A DNA stretch of 64,000 nucleotides. Source: Massariosphaeria phaeospora (taxonomy: Eukaryota; Ascomycota; Dothideomycetes; Pleosporales). Shown here piece after piece: positions 42,130-55,450 of this stretch (position 1 is its first letter; every line of letters starts with the position of its first letter). Position numbers and translations under genes: made by a program. The notes beneath the pieces are model-generated. The model was given only the letters and a program-made list of their open reading frames with translations. It was not told the DNA's origin and did not search any database. Location: NCBI GenBank assembly GCA_011032825.1, contig JAADJZ010000017.1:930001-994000 (forward strand). The letters are read 5' to 3'.

Positions 42130-44071
42130 ATGCACATCATGGAAACTAATGTATCCAACAACATCGATTTGTCCGCCTTCCTGAACCCTTCTCTTTGTGC
42201 GAACAACAAGCAGCACGTCAGCAGTGAATTACCGCAAAGCGTGAGCCCGGCGGGTTTGCGTTGCTCATCCTGCAAGTTAGTCCAGGTATGTTTTGGGGGC
42301 TTTCCACATTACCAGAGGGAAATGACAGGGTATACTAACGGATGCTCCTCAGTACTGCTCCAAGGCATGCCAATCCGCACACTGGCGTAAACACAAGAAC
42401 ATCTGCAAGTCTGACTTATGGGAGAAGACCTACATGCCGGGATGGTTGAAGGACGGTCAGCCTCCCTCCTGGCTCGATGGTACTGGCCCAAGCAACTTAG
42501 GGCCATCTCAATACTCATGGGGAAACATGCCCGCCTTGAATATATTGAAAATGAAAGACAACGAGGGTATCGACAATCTCCACCGCGACATGTCACTATT
42601 ATTTGGAGCCTCTGGAGACCTTGGGAATGTGGTAAAGACTGTGGCGGAACTCCCCGAAAATTACGACGGGGAATGTTCTCTTGTCCTTAATGACATGAAC
42701 TTTGCGATCGTGGCGCGCAATGCCATGCTTCTACTCACTGCGCTTACCTTTGACCCGCACACTGCAATTTCTATTATGATACATCTTTGGTATTCTGCTT
42801 CGATGCCAAGCAAGCTATTGAGGGCTTTACAGGATTATATTCTTCCTTTGATTGATGATGTATGCGGGAGAATCAATAACAAGGAACCCGACTCCTTCCA
42901 AGCGAAGACATGGAACTTCGGAACGAGGTCTTTACGTTTACAACTACAACCGCACGAGTGGCGACAATTGAGGAATTTCGTCAAGGTCCCTGCTGGTGTC
43001 ACGCCTATTCAGACTGAAGCTACCCGGCGTCGTATCATGTTGGCTCCCGAGAGGGTCGACTACCTACATCGTACATTGTTCAATCAGCCTCCAGCGGTCA
43101 GAGTCGCAACTCTCCGATTGCGCGAGGATGGAATCCTTCTGCCTTATGGTGCTTCAAAAGCGGCATTCGACACTCCCAACCCGTGAGTCTCTACAACAAT
43201 GATAACCACGCTATTTACTTGCTAAAGTCTTACAGTACCTTGTTCCAAAATCCCAAGGTCTGGCCTATGCGAGACGATGCGAGTCCCTTGGCCGGATGGG
43301 AATACAAGGAACATATTCGATGGGCACCAATGGCTGTAAACGACGTGACTGGAAGCCTCTTTTTCTATATTAAAGACGTCTTGCTTCACTTCTGCCAGCG
43401 TGTGCATAAGCCTGGTATCCACTTCGGCTTACACTGCGTTAATGCGACAGTGTTGCCGTCGCATCTAAAGAACCACAGAGCGTTCGACCGCATCGAGGTA
43501 GAGTCACGTCCAGGGGCACTTGACGCTCACCTCAATAAGTATAGCTGCTAACGTTGAACAGATCTGGAATATTTGCGATCGAGGCTACATAGGTGCAGCG
43601 GCGGCACTCCGGACATTCGTTCCCCTCTTACAACCTATCACCGAGAACCCGCATGCGGCATTGCTATCGCTCTTCATGACCGCCGTCACGGAGAATTACG
43701 ACACTATTGGAGCTGCGCAGCGCACAATTGACTCTGTCCCATACGTAAAAAGGTTCCTAGGCTCCGCGCCTCACACTCCGACCCCTTGGACTACTCCCAG
43801 CTTTATTCGTCTTACAACGTGTTACTGCATGTTCGGCGACTTTGAAAACACGTTCAAAACTTTTGTGAAAGATAATAACCTGATAGCTGAGATGCGCGCT
43901 TTAGGTGTGAAACCAAGAAAGCCGCACACAATTGTTGAGCCGTGTCCGCTGCGCATCACACTGCACACATCCCAGGAGGAATTTGAGCGTCGATGTGTAG
44001 GGCATTATTCTGGGAGCGAGAGGTACATGGAGATTGTGAGATGGGTGGGGATACCAAGTGAGGCCTTGTAA
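42130..44071 (+). CDS. MYND zinc-finger protein with DUF4470 domain
   Basis: Exons 42130-42285, 42353-43182, 43236-43497 and 43562-44071, with introns of 53-67 nt that all have GT..AG and branch sites. The product is 585 residues. The MYND finger is split by the first intron: LRCSSCKLVQ joins YCSKACQSAHWRKHKNIC, giving the expected CxxC, CxxxC and HxxxC ligands. About residues 115-190 form the DUF4470 module, with PALNILKMKDNEGIDNLHRD, then LLFGASGDLGNVVKTVAELP and LVLNDMNFAIVARNAMLLLT. The remaining 390 residues are mostly helical and match uncharacterised fungal relatives. It is probably a scaffold or regulatory protein; no enzymatic motif is seen. Confidence 0.88.
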
Positions 44072-45227
44072 GTCTTTTTCAGCACCTCGGTTATGCCTGG
44101 ATCGGCAGATGTCGCGTCCGTGCGCGGTTCGAGAGCGGAGAGGGCCTGTTTTCGGTTACACAGATACTCCTAGTTACACGAACATGTCTTGTTACACAAA
44201 CACTTATTCACTACGTTTTGCTGTCTCTCTGCTTCCGCGACGTTTCTCTCAGCTTGGAAATTACCTGAAGCTTTGCACCTTGGTCTCGTTTTGTGTGCTT
44301 CTAGCTCTTTACTCATTGAGGGTAGGAATCGCCGGAATTCTCTGTTGGGGTCGCTTGAAGATTTCGGCGAAGACTTCGAGCGGGTCATGATGGCGGTCAC
44401 GGCAGCCCACTGGAAGGCTGGACGGGGCGACGAGTCAGTAAAGCCCTACGGGAGATAGACCAGGAGGTAGGATTGAGTGTGGTGGAGGCAGGTTGGGTGG
44501 GATGGAGACAAGAATTTCGCGCCGCCGCTGTTTGCGGGCCGCGCGCTGCCTATCCGTCCGCTCGGTGCCTTCATCGCGCTGCAAGGCTTCGGGGAGTGAA
44601 TTCCTCTGAGACAGCGCGTGAGCGAGAGAGATAGCAGTGGATCTTCCACAGGATACTCACCTCTGCGCAGTGAACGATGCTAGAAACCGCCAGCTGAGGA
44701 TAAAGAAAGACATGTAAACTGAGCTGCTCGTGTACCGTTCGGGAGTGAAAGCCCGTTTCGTTTCGTCAGTGAAAGGGCCAGTCCCATGTCCGTGCCAGTG
44801 GCTTCGCCGCTGTCCGCCACCTCCTTCGATGCCCCTAACAGACTAAGGCCACCAAAAAGCGAGCGTAGTAGTTGTTCCGACACAACTCGATGGGAATGGC
44901 GATGATGAGAGGCAGAGCAAAGTCGCGGTGATGTAATTCCTTGCACCTTAGGCCACAAAACGGAAGTCGCAAGCCCCGCCACCATACGTAAGCCTCTCAC
45001 GGCTAGCACTATTACTAAACATGAGCTTACTTGCAAGTGCTATCCATCCCATGAATTTGATCCAGACAGCGAATCTAGGGTAAACCGGGGAGAATCAAGT
45101 GCGGCTGCGCTGACATGCTGCATAGAAGGACGGACAAAGAGAGTGTCTCCACATTTAGCGCGCCAGGCTCGATTTATTGATAAGACTTCACCCGGGACCC
45201 CGCTGATAAAATTCATCACCCACGATC

Positions 45228-45331
45228 CTCTTGACAGGCTAGGAGATTTTAGCAAGACATAGATAGTATACCTCTAACTTTACAAAGCCCTATTGTATCT
45301 AGGACACTAGGTATTGTCTTGCAGAGGTAAG
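45228..45331 (+). repeat. MITE-like repeat, copy A
   Basis: Order of blocks: ATCCTCTTGACAG, GATTTTAGCAAGACATAG, TACCTCT, TTTACAAAGCCCTATTGTAT, CTAGGTATTGTCTTG and AGAGGTA. TACCTCT/AGAGGTA form a short inner inverted repeat. Confidence 0.7.
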
Positions 45332-45778
45332 AGAAAGGTCAGGTAGGCAACTTTCACGTGCGTTGTACATTGAAGGCCCCTTTCAGGCTATGGATTTGTA
45401 TGAAGCGGTGAAGACTAACTTGCCTATTGCCTAATTCCCATTTCACCAAAAGCGGTCTCAAACACTATGCGGCAAACTTCAGCAGAGATACCTATTGCCG
45501 CTTCCTTAATACCCTTCTCGCTCTTGAACCTCTCTTGCGACCCCTGTCACCAACACTAATGGCAGCAATCGGTCCAGGAGCCGGTAACAATCCTGGCGGG
45601 TCATCAAGCCGCTACCGAGTAGGATGATCCATGATATCTCAAAGCGTTCGTAATACTTGTTGTGGCTGTTGTCCATATGTGACCTGACATCCCTTGGACA
45701 CCCTGTCCTTAGACAATGCGTTCGACTGCGGCGGGCAACGTAGGCATCGTCCATTAAAGCCCATATAAACGTAGTTTA

Positions 45779-45908
45779 GTTGATCAATCTGAGTCGTTCA
45801 GTTATTGCTGACTATGTTGACTACCTATTAATTACAAACGCAACAGAAATGATTCGCAACGATATTTTTTTTTGCAGCAGATGCTGGGCAACCACGGTTC
45901 GCAGGTGT
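45779..45908 (+). repeat. Dispersed repeat, copy 3
   Basis: GAGTCGTTCAGTTATTGCTG, then ACTATGTTGACTACC and ACAAACGCA match the intron of BTB paralog 2 (21857-21931). The adjoining CAGATGCTGGGCAACCACGG, then TTCGCAGGTG resembles 1822-1859. Confidence 0.55.
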
Positions 45909-46062
45909 TGAAGTTTGGCTCGATAACCCAAAACGACGTCATTGCGACACCTGAGAAGAATGACGACAAAACTGAACATCGGTCTCCGGGGCCGACTGTG
46001 GCCGGTAACGAGGAAGGTACGAGACGCGGACCGGGCAGGCAGGAATCGTGCTATACTTCACC

Positions 46063-46160
46063 AAGACAATACCCACTATGCTAGATACAGCAGGGCTTTG
46101 TAAAAGCGGACGACTTCTCTACACCGAGTGCTGAAATCGCGTACACTGTCAAGAGGATCC
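46063..46160 (-). repeat. MITE-like repeat, copy B (inverted)
   Basis: Reverse of copy A: CAAGACAATACC, CTAGATACAGCAGGGCTTTG, and at the right end ACACTGTCAAGAGGATCC. Confidence 0.65.
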
Positions 46161-46512
46161 ATACACACGCATTGGAGGCCTACAGATGCACGCGTCGACG
46201 GCCGATGGCAATAGCAAGCCAACAGCACGCCCGAGATCTAGTTTACGTATACACAGCATCGAAACAGATGGCAAGGAGACGCGTGCTATTATCCGGACGG
46301 TCTGAGGAGGCGGCGTACTCTACGCTTTAAGGTTGTTGTTGGTGGTGTCGAGTGAACGCGGGCGCACTTTCCTTGAGTGATGCCGTTGCAACGCGGAACA
46401 TCGTGCAACCGAGCTCCGGACCCCGCATCGTCAAGTGAGGGGGTCCGCCGCCCTAGCTTGATTCGTTTCGGACGCGTATCTAGCTACTAGAAGCCCATCC
46501 TCTCACGCCTGA

Positions 46513-46602
46513 TTCCTAGACAATACCTTGTATAGTAGATACAGTAGGGCTTTGTATAGAGAAAGGTAGGTGGCTTGTGTATGCCTATAATCTTGTAGGT
46601 TA
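46513..46602 (-). repeat. MITE-like repeat, copy C (inverted)
   Basis: TAGACAATACCTTGTATAGT followed by AGATACAGTAGGGCTTTGTA. The outer end is more decayed. Confidence 0.6.
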
Positions 46603-46759
46603 TCAAAAGGATCGCCTAAGGGAGTAAAGACAACTTCAATTTGTATATTGGAATTGAAGTATAGATAGCTGATATGCGCCTATACACAGACGTCCTGCGA
46701 TAAACATTTCATGGAATTCAACAGGCGCCTCTGTTTGGATGTCTGAGAAAACATGCATC

Positions 46760-47751
46760 TCACACCATAGAGGCATGTCCGTACTTCTCAGCTTGCAATT
46801 GCGTTGCGGCTGCCACTGCAGCAAAGTTCCCACTGGCGATTGCGTGAGGTATGACCTTGAAGGGAGAGATACAATCGCCAGCCGCAAATACCCCGCGAGA
46901 GCTCGTTTGATACGACGGCGCATGCGCCTGGATGTCACCAGTTGGAGACATTTGAAGCCCCAATTGCTGTACAACAGAGCCTTGCGGAGTCGTCAAAGGG
47001 TTGTGCACGACAAACGCGACGACCTGTGAACTGCCATCTTGGAAGACAACTTCCACCGCTTCTTCCCGTTCGACCAGCTTGGAAATTCCTCGAGTTTCGA
47101 TGGTGAAGGGGGAGTCGGCTGTCATAGCTCGGAGTTGCTGCGCGACCTCTTCTGAGCCGTTGGTGAAGATGGTCACTGAGCGAGCTAGCTGGGCGGCGTT
47201 GTCGGCCATGTGCACGGCGAGTGGTGGCATCATAGCAAGGGCTTGAACCGCGAGCACACCGGCGGATTCGGCGCCTCTGTCTTCGTACCCGAGACAGAAA
47301 AGACAATGATAACTGCACTTTACGTAAGTGGTCGTCCGGAAAGCTGATGTGCCTCTACTCACATTCGTCTTTTCCAGAGCTTGCTATAGCTTTCGATGTC
47401 TGGAAGTACATCACTAGATCCCAGAGCCAATATGACCTTTTTCACTTCCCAACGCTTGCCCTGTTCATCGTGAAGAAAGAAACAAGAGTCTCCGATCTTT
47501 TCCATTGAAGAGATGCTTGTATTGGCGAACTGGATGGTGTCATAGCTGGTCTCGATTTGGCGGCGCGACGTTTCGCGAAACTCCTGCAAGTCTTTTGATC
47601 TCCAATTCCGGCACTATGGATCCGGTGCGTGGACCCATTTCGATGTTTTCCGCTCTCGGATACCACAGCCGTGTGGAGCTGTCGTGCCAATGTTGCCGCC
47701 GCGGTCAGTCCTGCGGGACCGCCGTTTAGGATATTTACGTCAACCGATGCC
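46760..47751 (-). pseudogene. GliT-like FAD-dependent dithiol oxidoreductase, frameshifted
   Basis: Thioredoxin-reductase-fold protein. Near 47700 the FAD-binding [16 protein letters not shown] is visible. A redox-active CxxC in YHCLFCLGYEDRG follows an intron at about 47314-47363 (GTGAGT..TGCAG). The second FAD motif GVFAAGDC and the end VIPHAIASGNFAAVAAA reach a stop at 46760. Between the first block and [12 protein letters not shown] (near 47588) the frame changes by one base with no plausible intron. No in-frame start codon is evident at the 5' end. The family includes GliT/TdpB-type enzymes that form the disulfide bridge and give self-protection in epipolythiodioxopiperazine (gliotoxin-type) clusters. 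The copy is broken and I infer it is inactive. Confidence 0.75.
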
Positions 47752-48776
47752 TTGGCGGGGAGAAAATACTGATGTGGTAGAATAAGTAGCTGATATGCAG
47801 CCAGCGGCGATGAAGTGCTACTGGTGTCATGCTCCTTCTTTGAGCTTCAGTTAGATGTGGGGAACTGAATCTTGCGGCATTGCAGAACTGCGACTCCCCG
47901 CTTTTGCGGAAAGTGGTACGAAGGTTGCAAAACATGGTTGGGGGCCGAACTGGGAGCCCACAGATACTATCTATGTACGGCGCAGTTCCTACACCCACGA
48001 AGGTACTCTAGCGTACATAGTTACGTTATGCGGTTGCCTCAGTCCCGTAGACCAGCATGCATCGGTCTTAAGTCATATCTGCCGGGCCGGGTCTATCTAC
48101 TCAAACTCCGATAATAAAAGGAAGGGTGAGATCTACGATCGAGATTTCTATAGCCATCGCGGGGCAAGTTTTAAGGCGGACACTACATTTACGGTATAGG
48201 TCATACGGACTTCTTCATTGCTGCGCCGCACTTTAGAACAACCAATAGCTGATAAGATGTTTGATTGTGGCATATCACATCCTGCCTCAATAAGATCGTC
48301 TATCCTATGAACGCCTGCATCGCTACCACACTATTATTCTGCATAATTACGCCGCATTTCAAGGAACCTTCTCGATTTATCCGGCGCAAGAAAGATGGCA
48401 TCGGACACGATGTGATGCATCTCCGGATTGAGGCATCGCTAACATATCTTCGGGGAGTACAAGTCAGCAGGCATACACGATAACAGGGTGAACGGGTATC
48501 GGTCTCTATGGGAGCTTTGAGGGATTGTGTGTCTGGAATGCTTAGCAAGAGAAGACGAAGTCCGTTTAAAAGTGGCGAATGCGAACCACTGAAACTCGTA
48601 CCACACGAGTCTCGAAAGAGATCCATGGATAGCTTGTCACATCTCTGTTGCCTTATCATATGATTATAAGAGACTGCAGTGCACTTCAGTCACGGTTGCT
48701 TATGAAATTAAACCCATTCCGGTGCAACCGTCCCACATCTCGCTTTTGCCACGCGACACCACATCTCAGAATCATC
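47752..48776. other. Divergent intergenic region
   Basis: Between the oxidoreductase relic and the membrane-protein gene. No gene seen; some frames of about 115 codons look like chance. Confidence 0.5.
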
Positions 48777-50063
48777 ATGACCAGCGGACCTAGTTGGGTT
48801 TCCCTGCCTTTCAGCTTCGTTTCACCAGGGGAAGTGCTTGCCGCCGGTATTGTGCTTCCTTTGGTATGTACAGTCGTTGTCGTTTTGAGGATCTACACGA
48901 GATCATTGCAGAAACAGGCTTTGAAAATAGACGACTGGCTTATAATTCCCGCATGTGTGCGTTTCTCAAAAGAGACTCAAATGGTGGTGATTGACCTGGT
49001 GTAGGTTTTGATCATCTGTCTCGGTGCGGCATTAGTCACGGGGTATGTGATGAAAGTGATGGGTTATCCCACTCCGCTTCCGTACGGCGTGGACCCCGAG
49101 AAAGCAGCACATATCTTCCTGGAGTCCTACGAGAAGGAAGCAAAGGTAATACGTCAAACTTCTCAATGGAATGCCCACTAATCATCGATGCAGATCGAAT
49201 TCGCTTTCCAAATTTGTCAATGTCTCGCTCTTGGACTTGTTAGACTTAGCGTGATATGCTTCTGTCGTCGTATCTTCATCGTTTACCGAGGCTCTCCAAT
49301 GGACTTGGCCACCAAAACTCTTATTGCGATGAACATATGTTGGACATTGGCGTTCTTGCTACTCCAGATATTTGTCTGCAAACTGGAACTCTGGTTACAT
49401 TGGTCGCCTCTTCAAGATGAGCTTGTCCTTCGAGATTGTGGAGATCTCAGGAAGCCTATCTTGGCGGCTGTGATATCTGACTTCGCTCTTGAGGTAATGG
49501 CTTTGCTGTTGCCTCTTCCAAGTGTAAGTGGTACCACCCTCCTTCGATCTCTTCTAACATACTTCTCAGATTTGGCGTCTTCAAGTCTCTGCTGCACGGC
49601 GGCTTGAAATTACTGGGGTGTTTTTGCTTGGTTTGATGTCGGTTATAGGGTCCCTTATCAAGTTGGTATACTTCACCATCGTCCTTAGTAAACCTTATGA
49701 CGCTGGATACGATGTCAATCGTAAGTTTGGTCGGAAGTTTGAGGTGCGCTAGCGTCTAACATGGACGCAGAGATGGTTACTACGATGCTGTGGTGGGGTA
49801 TGCTATCTGCCTCACTTGCGGTAATCGCGGCTTGCCTTCCCACAGTCTACGCACTTCGCAAGCGTATGAAGTGGCAATTCTCTCAGTCTAGTAACCATTC
49901 CTGGCCACGTAGCTGGCAGAAGATCATCTCATCCGGTGAGGAAGCTAGCTCAGGAAAAAGCGATGGAAAGGATCCAGAGATGTCTCGAGAACATGTCACG
50001 TTGGAACTCCAAGAAGTGCACTTTGCTTCTAATGGGAACTTAATGTCCAGGGGTGAGCTTTAG
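48777..50063 (+). CDS. SAT4/rhodopsin-like integral membrane protein 2
   Basis: Five exons: 48777-48956, 49005-49145, 49194-49523, 49570-49720 and 49771-50063. The introns are only 46-50 nt with proper GT..AG ends, and the product is 364 residues. Hydrophobic segments are in the expected order: VLAAGIVLPLVCTVVVVLRI, then VLIICLGAALVTGYVM, CLALGLVRLSVICFCRRIF, TLIAMNICWTLAFLLLQIFV, ISDFALEVMALLLPLPS, GVFLLGLMSVIGSLIKLVYF and MLWWGMLSASLAVIAACLP. DDWLIIPAC and the CxxW-like loop are family features. A soluble tail of about 60 residues follows. This is the same family as the gene at 4971-6272 but not a close paralog. It lies 167 bases upstream of a retrotransposon and looks intact. Confidence 0.85.
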
Positions 50064-50230
50064 CGCGAGATAAGCTGAGCACTTTTGCGGATCTAGGGGA
50101 GATAGAGTTGACACGCACGGACGGGGCTGTATGTCTTTAGGTAGCATTGGTTCTAGGGCAAATGTTGCTTTATACAGTCTGTAACCACTCCATTCCCCTG
50201 GCATACTTCGTTTCTGATGCGCACCTTAGG

Positions 50231-50394
50231 TGTCGCGGTCAGTGCAAGCAGTGCGTAGGGAATTGAGGATTGAACTGAGGTTGTATTATCTAGAAGCTAC
50301 GGAGTTTGTAGGTGCGAAAGCACAGACAGCGCTAGTCCTAGATAAGCGTAGTACCCTTATCCATCTCATAGGGTAAGAGCTATAAACCGTGACA
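50231..50394 (-). repeat. LTR (3' LTR of the minus-strand element)
   Basis: TGTCGCGGTC..ACCGTGACA, 164 bp. It differs from the other LTR at three positions, and next to it lies the purine-rich tract (GGGGGG on the minus strand). Confidence 0.95.
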
Positions 50395-53300
50395 CACCCC
50401 CCAGCTGGCGTAGGCTCAAAGGCATTGAGTGGACGACAGCTGATTAGTATCAGTGTATGTAGAGGGCGTCGAGGTCGTCCCCAGCAGCCTGACGTAGGCC
50501 CTTCAGGCGCTCTGTGATGTCAACGAGGTTGAGTTGGCGGACGAACTCTGTAAACTTCTGCTTTGGTAGTATCTTTGTGAGTCCATCAGCAGGCATACGA
50601 TCAGTAGGAACCTATTGGACGTTGATTCGTGAGGCAGTGACCTCCTGTCGAATCCAGAGCTGGTGGATGTCGACGTGCTTGACCTTCGTATGAAGCTTGT
50701 CGTGCTTTTTCGTAACAATACCAACAGTCTGCTGATTGTCACACCAAATTGTAGGTGTACAGTCGAGCGTAAGGTTGATTCTATTAAAGAATCGCATCCA
50801 TTCCTCCATTTGCGAGGCAGCGAGAGATAACGAGAGCAATTTAGACTCTGTAGTTGATTTTGTGACTGTGCGCTGTATAGTCGATTTCCAGTCAATCATA
50901 AGTCCACCGAATTTGAACGCGTAACCCTGAGAGCTCCGGCGAGTCTTAGGCTCGTCAGCGTACGAGGCGTCAGATGATCCAAAGAAGAGAGGATCGCGAT
51001 ATAGAGAATCGTTAGAGAGATACTCGGCTATGTTCTGTGCGCTAGCAGAGGCTTCAAGAGCGAGAGCCTTCGTGCTAAGCAGGTAGCGCTAGGTTTGGCA
51101 GATCTTCGAGACGTGTAACTGTCCTGGGTTGGTAAGGTAGCAGGCAAAGACGACGTGCGTTCGGGCGACGTTAGGCCTGCCCTAGACAGCAATGTATGCC
51201 AAGAAGCTAACTAGTTGCTAATAGAGCTTCGTTCGAGTAGCGTTAAGCTTCTCGATAGACTGCGGCAGCTAGTTCTTTATTAGTAGAACGTCTAGAGCCT
51301 TGCCTACAGCCTTAATACTAAATCGAGCGCACACTTTATTAATAAAGGCGTCTTGAACAAGCTAAGTCTTGTGTAGAGCTCGATCGCGCACAATGCAGAT
51401 TTCGAGAAACTAGGTAAAGTTTTCTATAGCTTTGATGTTGTATAGGTTTACTAGATCTTTCTCAAAGAACCTGTAGAGATAAGCGTTTGATTGATGAAAT
51501 GCTATAACGATGTCGTTAACGTAGACGAATAGAATAAGCTAGCAATTCGTGTACAGACACAGGAAGCTCTTAACTAGTTTTAAGCCTAGCTTGATAAGCT
51601 TGCAGCGTAGCTCGTTGTACTATAGTACAGGTAACTCTTTTAGGCCGTACAAAGCGCAAAGCACTATTATAATTTCGCCTTTAATTAAGCGGAAGGCCTT
51701 AGGTGTTTTAGCATACAGTGTCTGATTAATCTTTGCGTTTAGAAAAGTAGTTGGGACGTCGTACTGCTTTAGCTCTAAGTTAAAGTAGTTGGCAATCGCG
51801 ATAAGAGCGCGGAAGCTGCGTATCGCAAGCGTAGCAGCGTACGTGTTGTCAAGCGAAGCTTGGAAGTTGCCTTAGACAACTAGTTGAGCCTTGAAGCGTA
51901 AGAGATTTTTATCTCTGTTTGTCTTGTATGTAAAGATCTAAATTAGCGGTAGCACCTCGCTATTAGCTGTAGCTCTCTTTTGGTTCGTCTTTCTAAATAC
52001 GCCTTTAGCGCGTAGATTTCTCTATTCGATCTCTATAGCGTGTCGAAATTAACTGCCATGTATGTGTGTATCTAGCTGCCTTACTGCCTTCGGCGAAAGC
52101 AGCAGCTGTAATTAATAGATTCGCGGTATCTCATCTATCGCAGCAGGTATCGAGGCGATCTCGGTTGAAAACGCTCGCAGGTAATTGACTAGAAGCTTAG
52201 GTCCTAGCCTCGTAGCGTAGGACTAAATAGCAAAGTTGTTTAGATTCTTTGGTTTTCGACTGCGCTTGCCTGTAATAATAAAGCTTGTGTTAGTTAAATC
52301 GAGATTAACGTCCTATAAAGCTTTCTCGCCTTGTTGGCAATAACCCTTAAGAACGACATGTATTGTGTCTCTCTCTTCAGATGCTCTAAAAGTTAGCATC
52401 TATTGTTGATTTAATTCGAGTACGTCGTTAGATTCGAGTACGTCGTTAGTTGTTTTACTCTCTACATAGGAGCTTCTAGCTGTTAGAGCTAAAGTCACAA
52501 GTGCTGTTTAGCGGCTGCGCTAACGAGCAGTTAACAAGTCTTCGATGCTAATATCGTTGTCCTGTAGCATCTCTAGATATTCGAGTAGCTCGATTACTTT
52601 CTCGATTACTAACGTAGAGGCGTAGCCGTCCATTTCCTCGAAAAAGAGCGTAGGTTCGAACACAACGTTACGTGTAACAATAACAGTATCCTTTGTAAGC
52701 AGCTATATACGGAAGATATTAGTGCCTTGGTAGCCAACTAGGTAGCCAATAAGAGTACGCGATTCGAGCTTGTTAGCAGCTCTTAGATCGCGGTTGTAGA
52801 CGTAGGCGCGACAGCCAATAGGCCTCATATAAGCGACGAGTAGCTTTCGTTCTTATACAACCTCGTACGGTGTCTTCTAACCTAGTGCTTTAGTAGGCGT
52901 TCGATTGAGAATGTACGCGGCTGTGCGATACATCTTATGTAATAGATCCTTTAGTAGGTTCGCGTGTATGCGCATAGCGCGAGCTTGCTAAGTAAAAACT
53001 CCGCTTGCGCGCTTAATAAGTCCATTCGGCTTCTTTGTGCTAGGCGGAGCTAGCTCGTACAGCATTCCTAGTTCGTCTGTAGTGTTAATTAGATCGTTGC
53101 CAAATTCCTTTTCGTTGTCGCATTGGATAGCGACTACGTTAGCATTGTTCACGCGCTGAATCTTGCGAATCAAGGCTATGAACTAGCGTGTGAGAGTCAA
53201 CTTGTCCTTTCGCTTAATTGTAGCTATTTTATGCCATTTTGAGTACTCGTCTATCGAGTGCGAAGCGTATTTGCTACCGTCGATACACTCCTCTCCTATA

Positions 53301-55450
53301 GAGATAATGTAGATCAAGTCTATCGCGATTCGATAGAATAGTCGTTGTGCACGGCTCTCAGCCAGGCGCCTTAAAATAATATAAGTTATTCGAGCTTCGA
53401 TACACGTCTAGCAGAGACAGTCTATATAGTCTCCTGTTAGTTGAACGCCAGTGACGTTTGGTTCGAGTTGATCAATAGCCTTCCGGCCTAGGTAGCTTTA
53501 TATTAGATAAGCAGCACGTTGATCGACGACATTAGTAGGCTTTGGCGCGTACAACGAGCGGTACGATGCTCTAAAAGTACTTAATCGTAAATGTAAAAGT
53601 AATAGAGGGGGTCGGCGTGATAGCTTTGCATCAATAAGCTAGTGTCCCCTATTGTACTCAAGTTGCGCGATAACGTTCGATGTCTGTCGCATGTACAGAA
53701 CGTTGCGGCTAGAGTCGAAGTAAATTAACTCTGTACAGCAGCGAGCGAGTTTTAAGACGCTTGTAAGAAAGCCTTCAACGTACGCAACGTGCGTTAGCTC
53801 TAGCGTTAGCAATTCATGTAGCGTACAAGCTACGAGGTCCATCGTGCCCCAAGCTGTAATAGGAATACAGCTATTGCCAGCATTAACAAAGCAGCGCTTT
53901 AGGTTGTTGCTCGTTCTCTTCTAGCCTTTCTATGTCTCTAAGTTAACAACGTGTGTATTGGATCCAGGATCAACAATCCATCGATTAAGTAGGTTAGTCT
54001 AAGTAGTGTCATCAACAGCTATTGTTGTAAGAGTTCCAACAAACTCGGTAAGAGCTTCGATCGCGATACTGTCATAACTGTCGTAACTGTCGTAGCCAGG
54101 TGTCATGAGTAATAGGCTAGTTGATATCACGAACGTGTTAGTGTTGGCAGGTAGCTTGCCGTCGTTAACCCGTAGTGAGCCAGCGTTCTGTCCAGCGCTC
54201 TGAGGTTAGCAGGCTGCCTACCTCTCAAGAGCAGTCTTGATGCGCGCGTTGATCTTAGAATCCTTCCGCGCTTCTTCAACCTTGCGTATAGCCTCAGCTG
54301 CAGGTTGATAAGACTTCGGACGCTCCGGGTAGCGTGTATTCAGAATGAAGCAGTTGGTGTACCAATGCTTCTTTTTACAGATACAGGTAGGCGTTGGTCG
54401 TGCGCCGTCACGGTAGCGCTGTCTTTGATTGCCTGTTAATTGAAGCTCAATCGAGTGCGCGATACCGAGCTTAGCGGCAGTAACTACTAGGCCAGTAGAG
54501 TAAAGCTTCGTACGGCGTAGATATGTAGTCATCTCAGCGACGTAGGTCTCTAGAGATAAGATCTTAGCAGTAGTGCCTCGCGCTTCATGCTTGAATATCT
54601 CGCGCAGGCAAGTCGTAGCGTATTCTTAATCAAGTGCTTTGCAGGCGATTAGAAAGTCCTCTTGTAGTCAATTGCCGTTAGTCTCTAGCAGATTAACAGC
54701 CTTGCCTTGAGCTGTGATGAATATCCAGTTAGATAGCCATTGTTCGACTTTCTTCGCAGCTCGTGGAGCAGTCTTGAGTGTAGTGTATTTATTAGCGAGC
54801 TCGCGGCAGCGAGTCGCGTCTGTTGGGCAAAAGAACTTCTTAAGAGCAACTAGTCGGTCGTAGAGTGTCTCGTAATCCTTAATGAGGTGTATGTAGCGTA
54901 CAGCAATCGTCTTGCTAATATTCGTGTTCAAGTCGGCCAAAGCTTTTTTCTAGGTACGGTACTTAGAGCGGCGTCGCTTCCATCGATCGCATTCCTATCG
55001 GTAAGACTCTCGGTTGTCTGCATTAAAGTTAGAGAGCCTAATAGCTCCAGCCGTGTAGTCGATGAGTTGAGGCTCGATAGCCTTCGTCAGCTTAGAGAGA
55101 AGCTCCCTAGCTACGTTAGAATTGATATACTGCCAAAGACCGTAGCGATTGGCAACGTCTCGGCGAATGAACAGCTAGGTAAACTAGTCGTTAAGCGTGT
55201 TCAGTATGACTGTGACGCGCGTTACAGCGAGGTTAGACTTAGTAGCCATTGTAGAGGCTATAGTCGTATGTGATTGGATTTAGGCTGAGATCCAGGCAAT
55301 GTGCGTCGTGGGTAAACGCGGTAACAGGTGCGCTGTAGTGGACGCGGTAACAGGTGCGTTGTAGTGAACGCGGTATAGCAACGTGCGACTCGAGTAGAGT
55401 AACGATTGCACTAGGTAAGAACAATCCTAGGTTGCAGCCGGGCTTATAAC

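Larger units (their letters stand above)
44072..46759. other. Gene-poor region with repeat elements
   Basis: No frame here resembles a protein. It contains three copies of a MITE-like repeat and one copy of the dispersed repeat also found in the intron of BTB paralog 2 (separate entries). It marks the left edge of the repeat-rich part of the window. Confidence 0.6.

Noticed and set aside
45040..45255. 71-codon minus-strand frame considered as a gene fragment
   Set aside because: Short, no motif, and overlaps the start of a repeat copy.
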